Source: Cheilinus undulatus (lineage: Eukaryota > Chordata > Actinopteri > Labriformes > Labridae). Taken from it: a stretch of 64,000 nucleotides of DNA. The notes under the pieces were generated by a model, which had not been told where the DNA came from, made no database searches, and saw only the letters and a program-made list of their open reading frames with translations. Location of the stretch: contig NC_054881.1 of NCBI RefSeq assembly GCF_018320785.1, positions 42,818,424-42,882,423 on the forward strand, read 5' to 3'. Below, piece after piece: positions 63,690 through 64,000 of the stretch. The position numbers and the translations under genes are program-made. Position 1 is the first letter of the stretch; each line of letters starts with the position of its first letter.

Positions 63690-63856
63690 AATCAACAAAT
63701 ACAGCAACTGGTTTACTGACTTTGATACAAGAGACTGTGGGTTTGATTCCCAGTCTGGGCACCACTGGAATCCAGTATTGACCCTTGGGCGAGGCCACCA
63801 TGAACACACGTCTATGTCACTGATGTACGTCTCTTTGGATTAAAGCGTATGCTAAA
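63690..63856 (+). mobile_element. tRNA-derived SINE-like repeat
   Basis: GTGGGTTTGATTCCCAGTCT is a B-box-like element, followed by GGGCACCACTGGAATCCAGT, TTGGGCGAGGCCACCATGAA and CTCTTTGGATTAAAGCGTAT GCTAAA, the usual tail of a common fish SINE. The A-box part is degenerate, so it is not a functional tRNA gene. Confidence 0.45.
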
Positions 63857-63984
63857 AAATTTCTTTATAACATTGTGACTAAATACTACAGGTAAATTTT
63901 GAATGCACAGAGGTACCAGCGATCTTTCTGCACTCAAATGCTGCAAACATATTTGTGCATTGTTGAAGGTGTGCAGGAGGTTAC

Positions 63985-64000
63985 CTGCAACTTTCATGGA
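63985..64000 (-). CDS. pkn3: Possible 3' end of the preceding pkn3 exon
   Basis: On the minus strand the last 16 bases read TCC ATG AAA GTT GCA G then GTAACC, a donor in the phase needed to join the exon at 61911, whose first two bases complete a Gly codon. It would add ..MKVAG before SSDEVDN. The exon body is outside the window, so this rests on splice phase alone. Confidence 0.35.

Noticed and set aside
63690-63770. Possible tRNA gene
   Set aside because: Only a B-box-like word is present, with a degenerate A-box region and the usual SINE tail; no cloverleaf could be drawn.

Overview
The window is nuclear DNA of a ray-finned fish, probably a percomorph (inference). It has small exons with GT/AG introns, vertebrate protein families, and typical teleost repeats (hAT-type inverted-repeat elements, L1- and L2-like retrotransposon pieces, minisatellites). 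Four protein-coding genes can be reconstructed exon by exon. In each, the exon lengths add up to one uninterrupted reading frame.

Layout. (1) About 1-13,100, + strand: the 3' nine constitutive coding exons of slc25a25 (SCaMC-2, Ca2+-regulated mitochondrial ATP-Mg/Pi carrier), including a 36-base cassette exon. The 5' end lies off the left edge. One intron holds a 3-kb antisense L1-type LINE, and another is mostly a 560-base pyrimidine tract. (2) About 17,200-26,560, + strand: complete uap1l1 (UDP-HexNAc pyrophosphorylase-like), 9 coding exons, 502 aa. (3) About 28,500-37,000, + strand: complete zdhhc12 (DHHC palmitoyltransferase), 5 coding exons, 270 aa, with a 20-base repeat array directly before its start codon. 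(4) About 42,000-64,000, - strand: pkn3 (protein kinase N3), 20 confident coding exons covering HR1b to the C-terminus (829 aa). The first exons, with HR1a, lie off the right edge. From memory, slc25a25, zdhhc12, pkn3 and uap1l1 all lie on human 9q34, and zdhhc12 and pkn3 are convergent neighbours there too. The block is therefore conserved vertebrate synteny rather than a functional operon; the four genes act in different compartments.

Much of the rest is repeats. Eight hAT-like elements with terminal inverted repeats carry target duplications of 8 bases: three perfect, four with one mismatch and one with two. The L1-type LINE has a perfect 15-base duplication. Two distant copies of one dispersed repeat each carry a ~16-copy array of the same 42-base unit. 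Other arrays (37, 22, 39 and 20 bases) lie in introns or a 5' flank. I found no tRNA gene, rRNA gene, CRISPR array or new multigene system. The most informative observations are the conserved slc25a25 microexon, the ATG-rich repeats ahead of zdhhc12, and the transposon-borne minisatellites.
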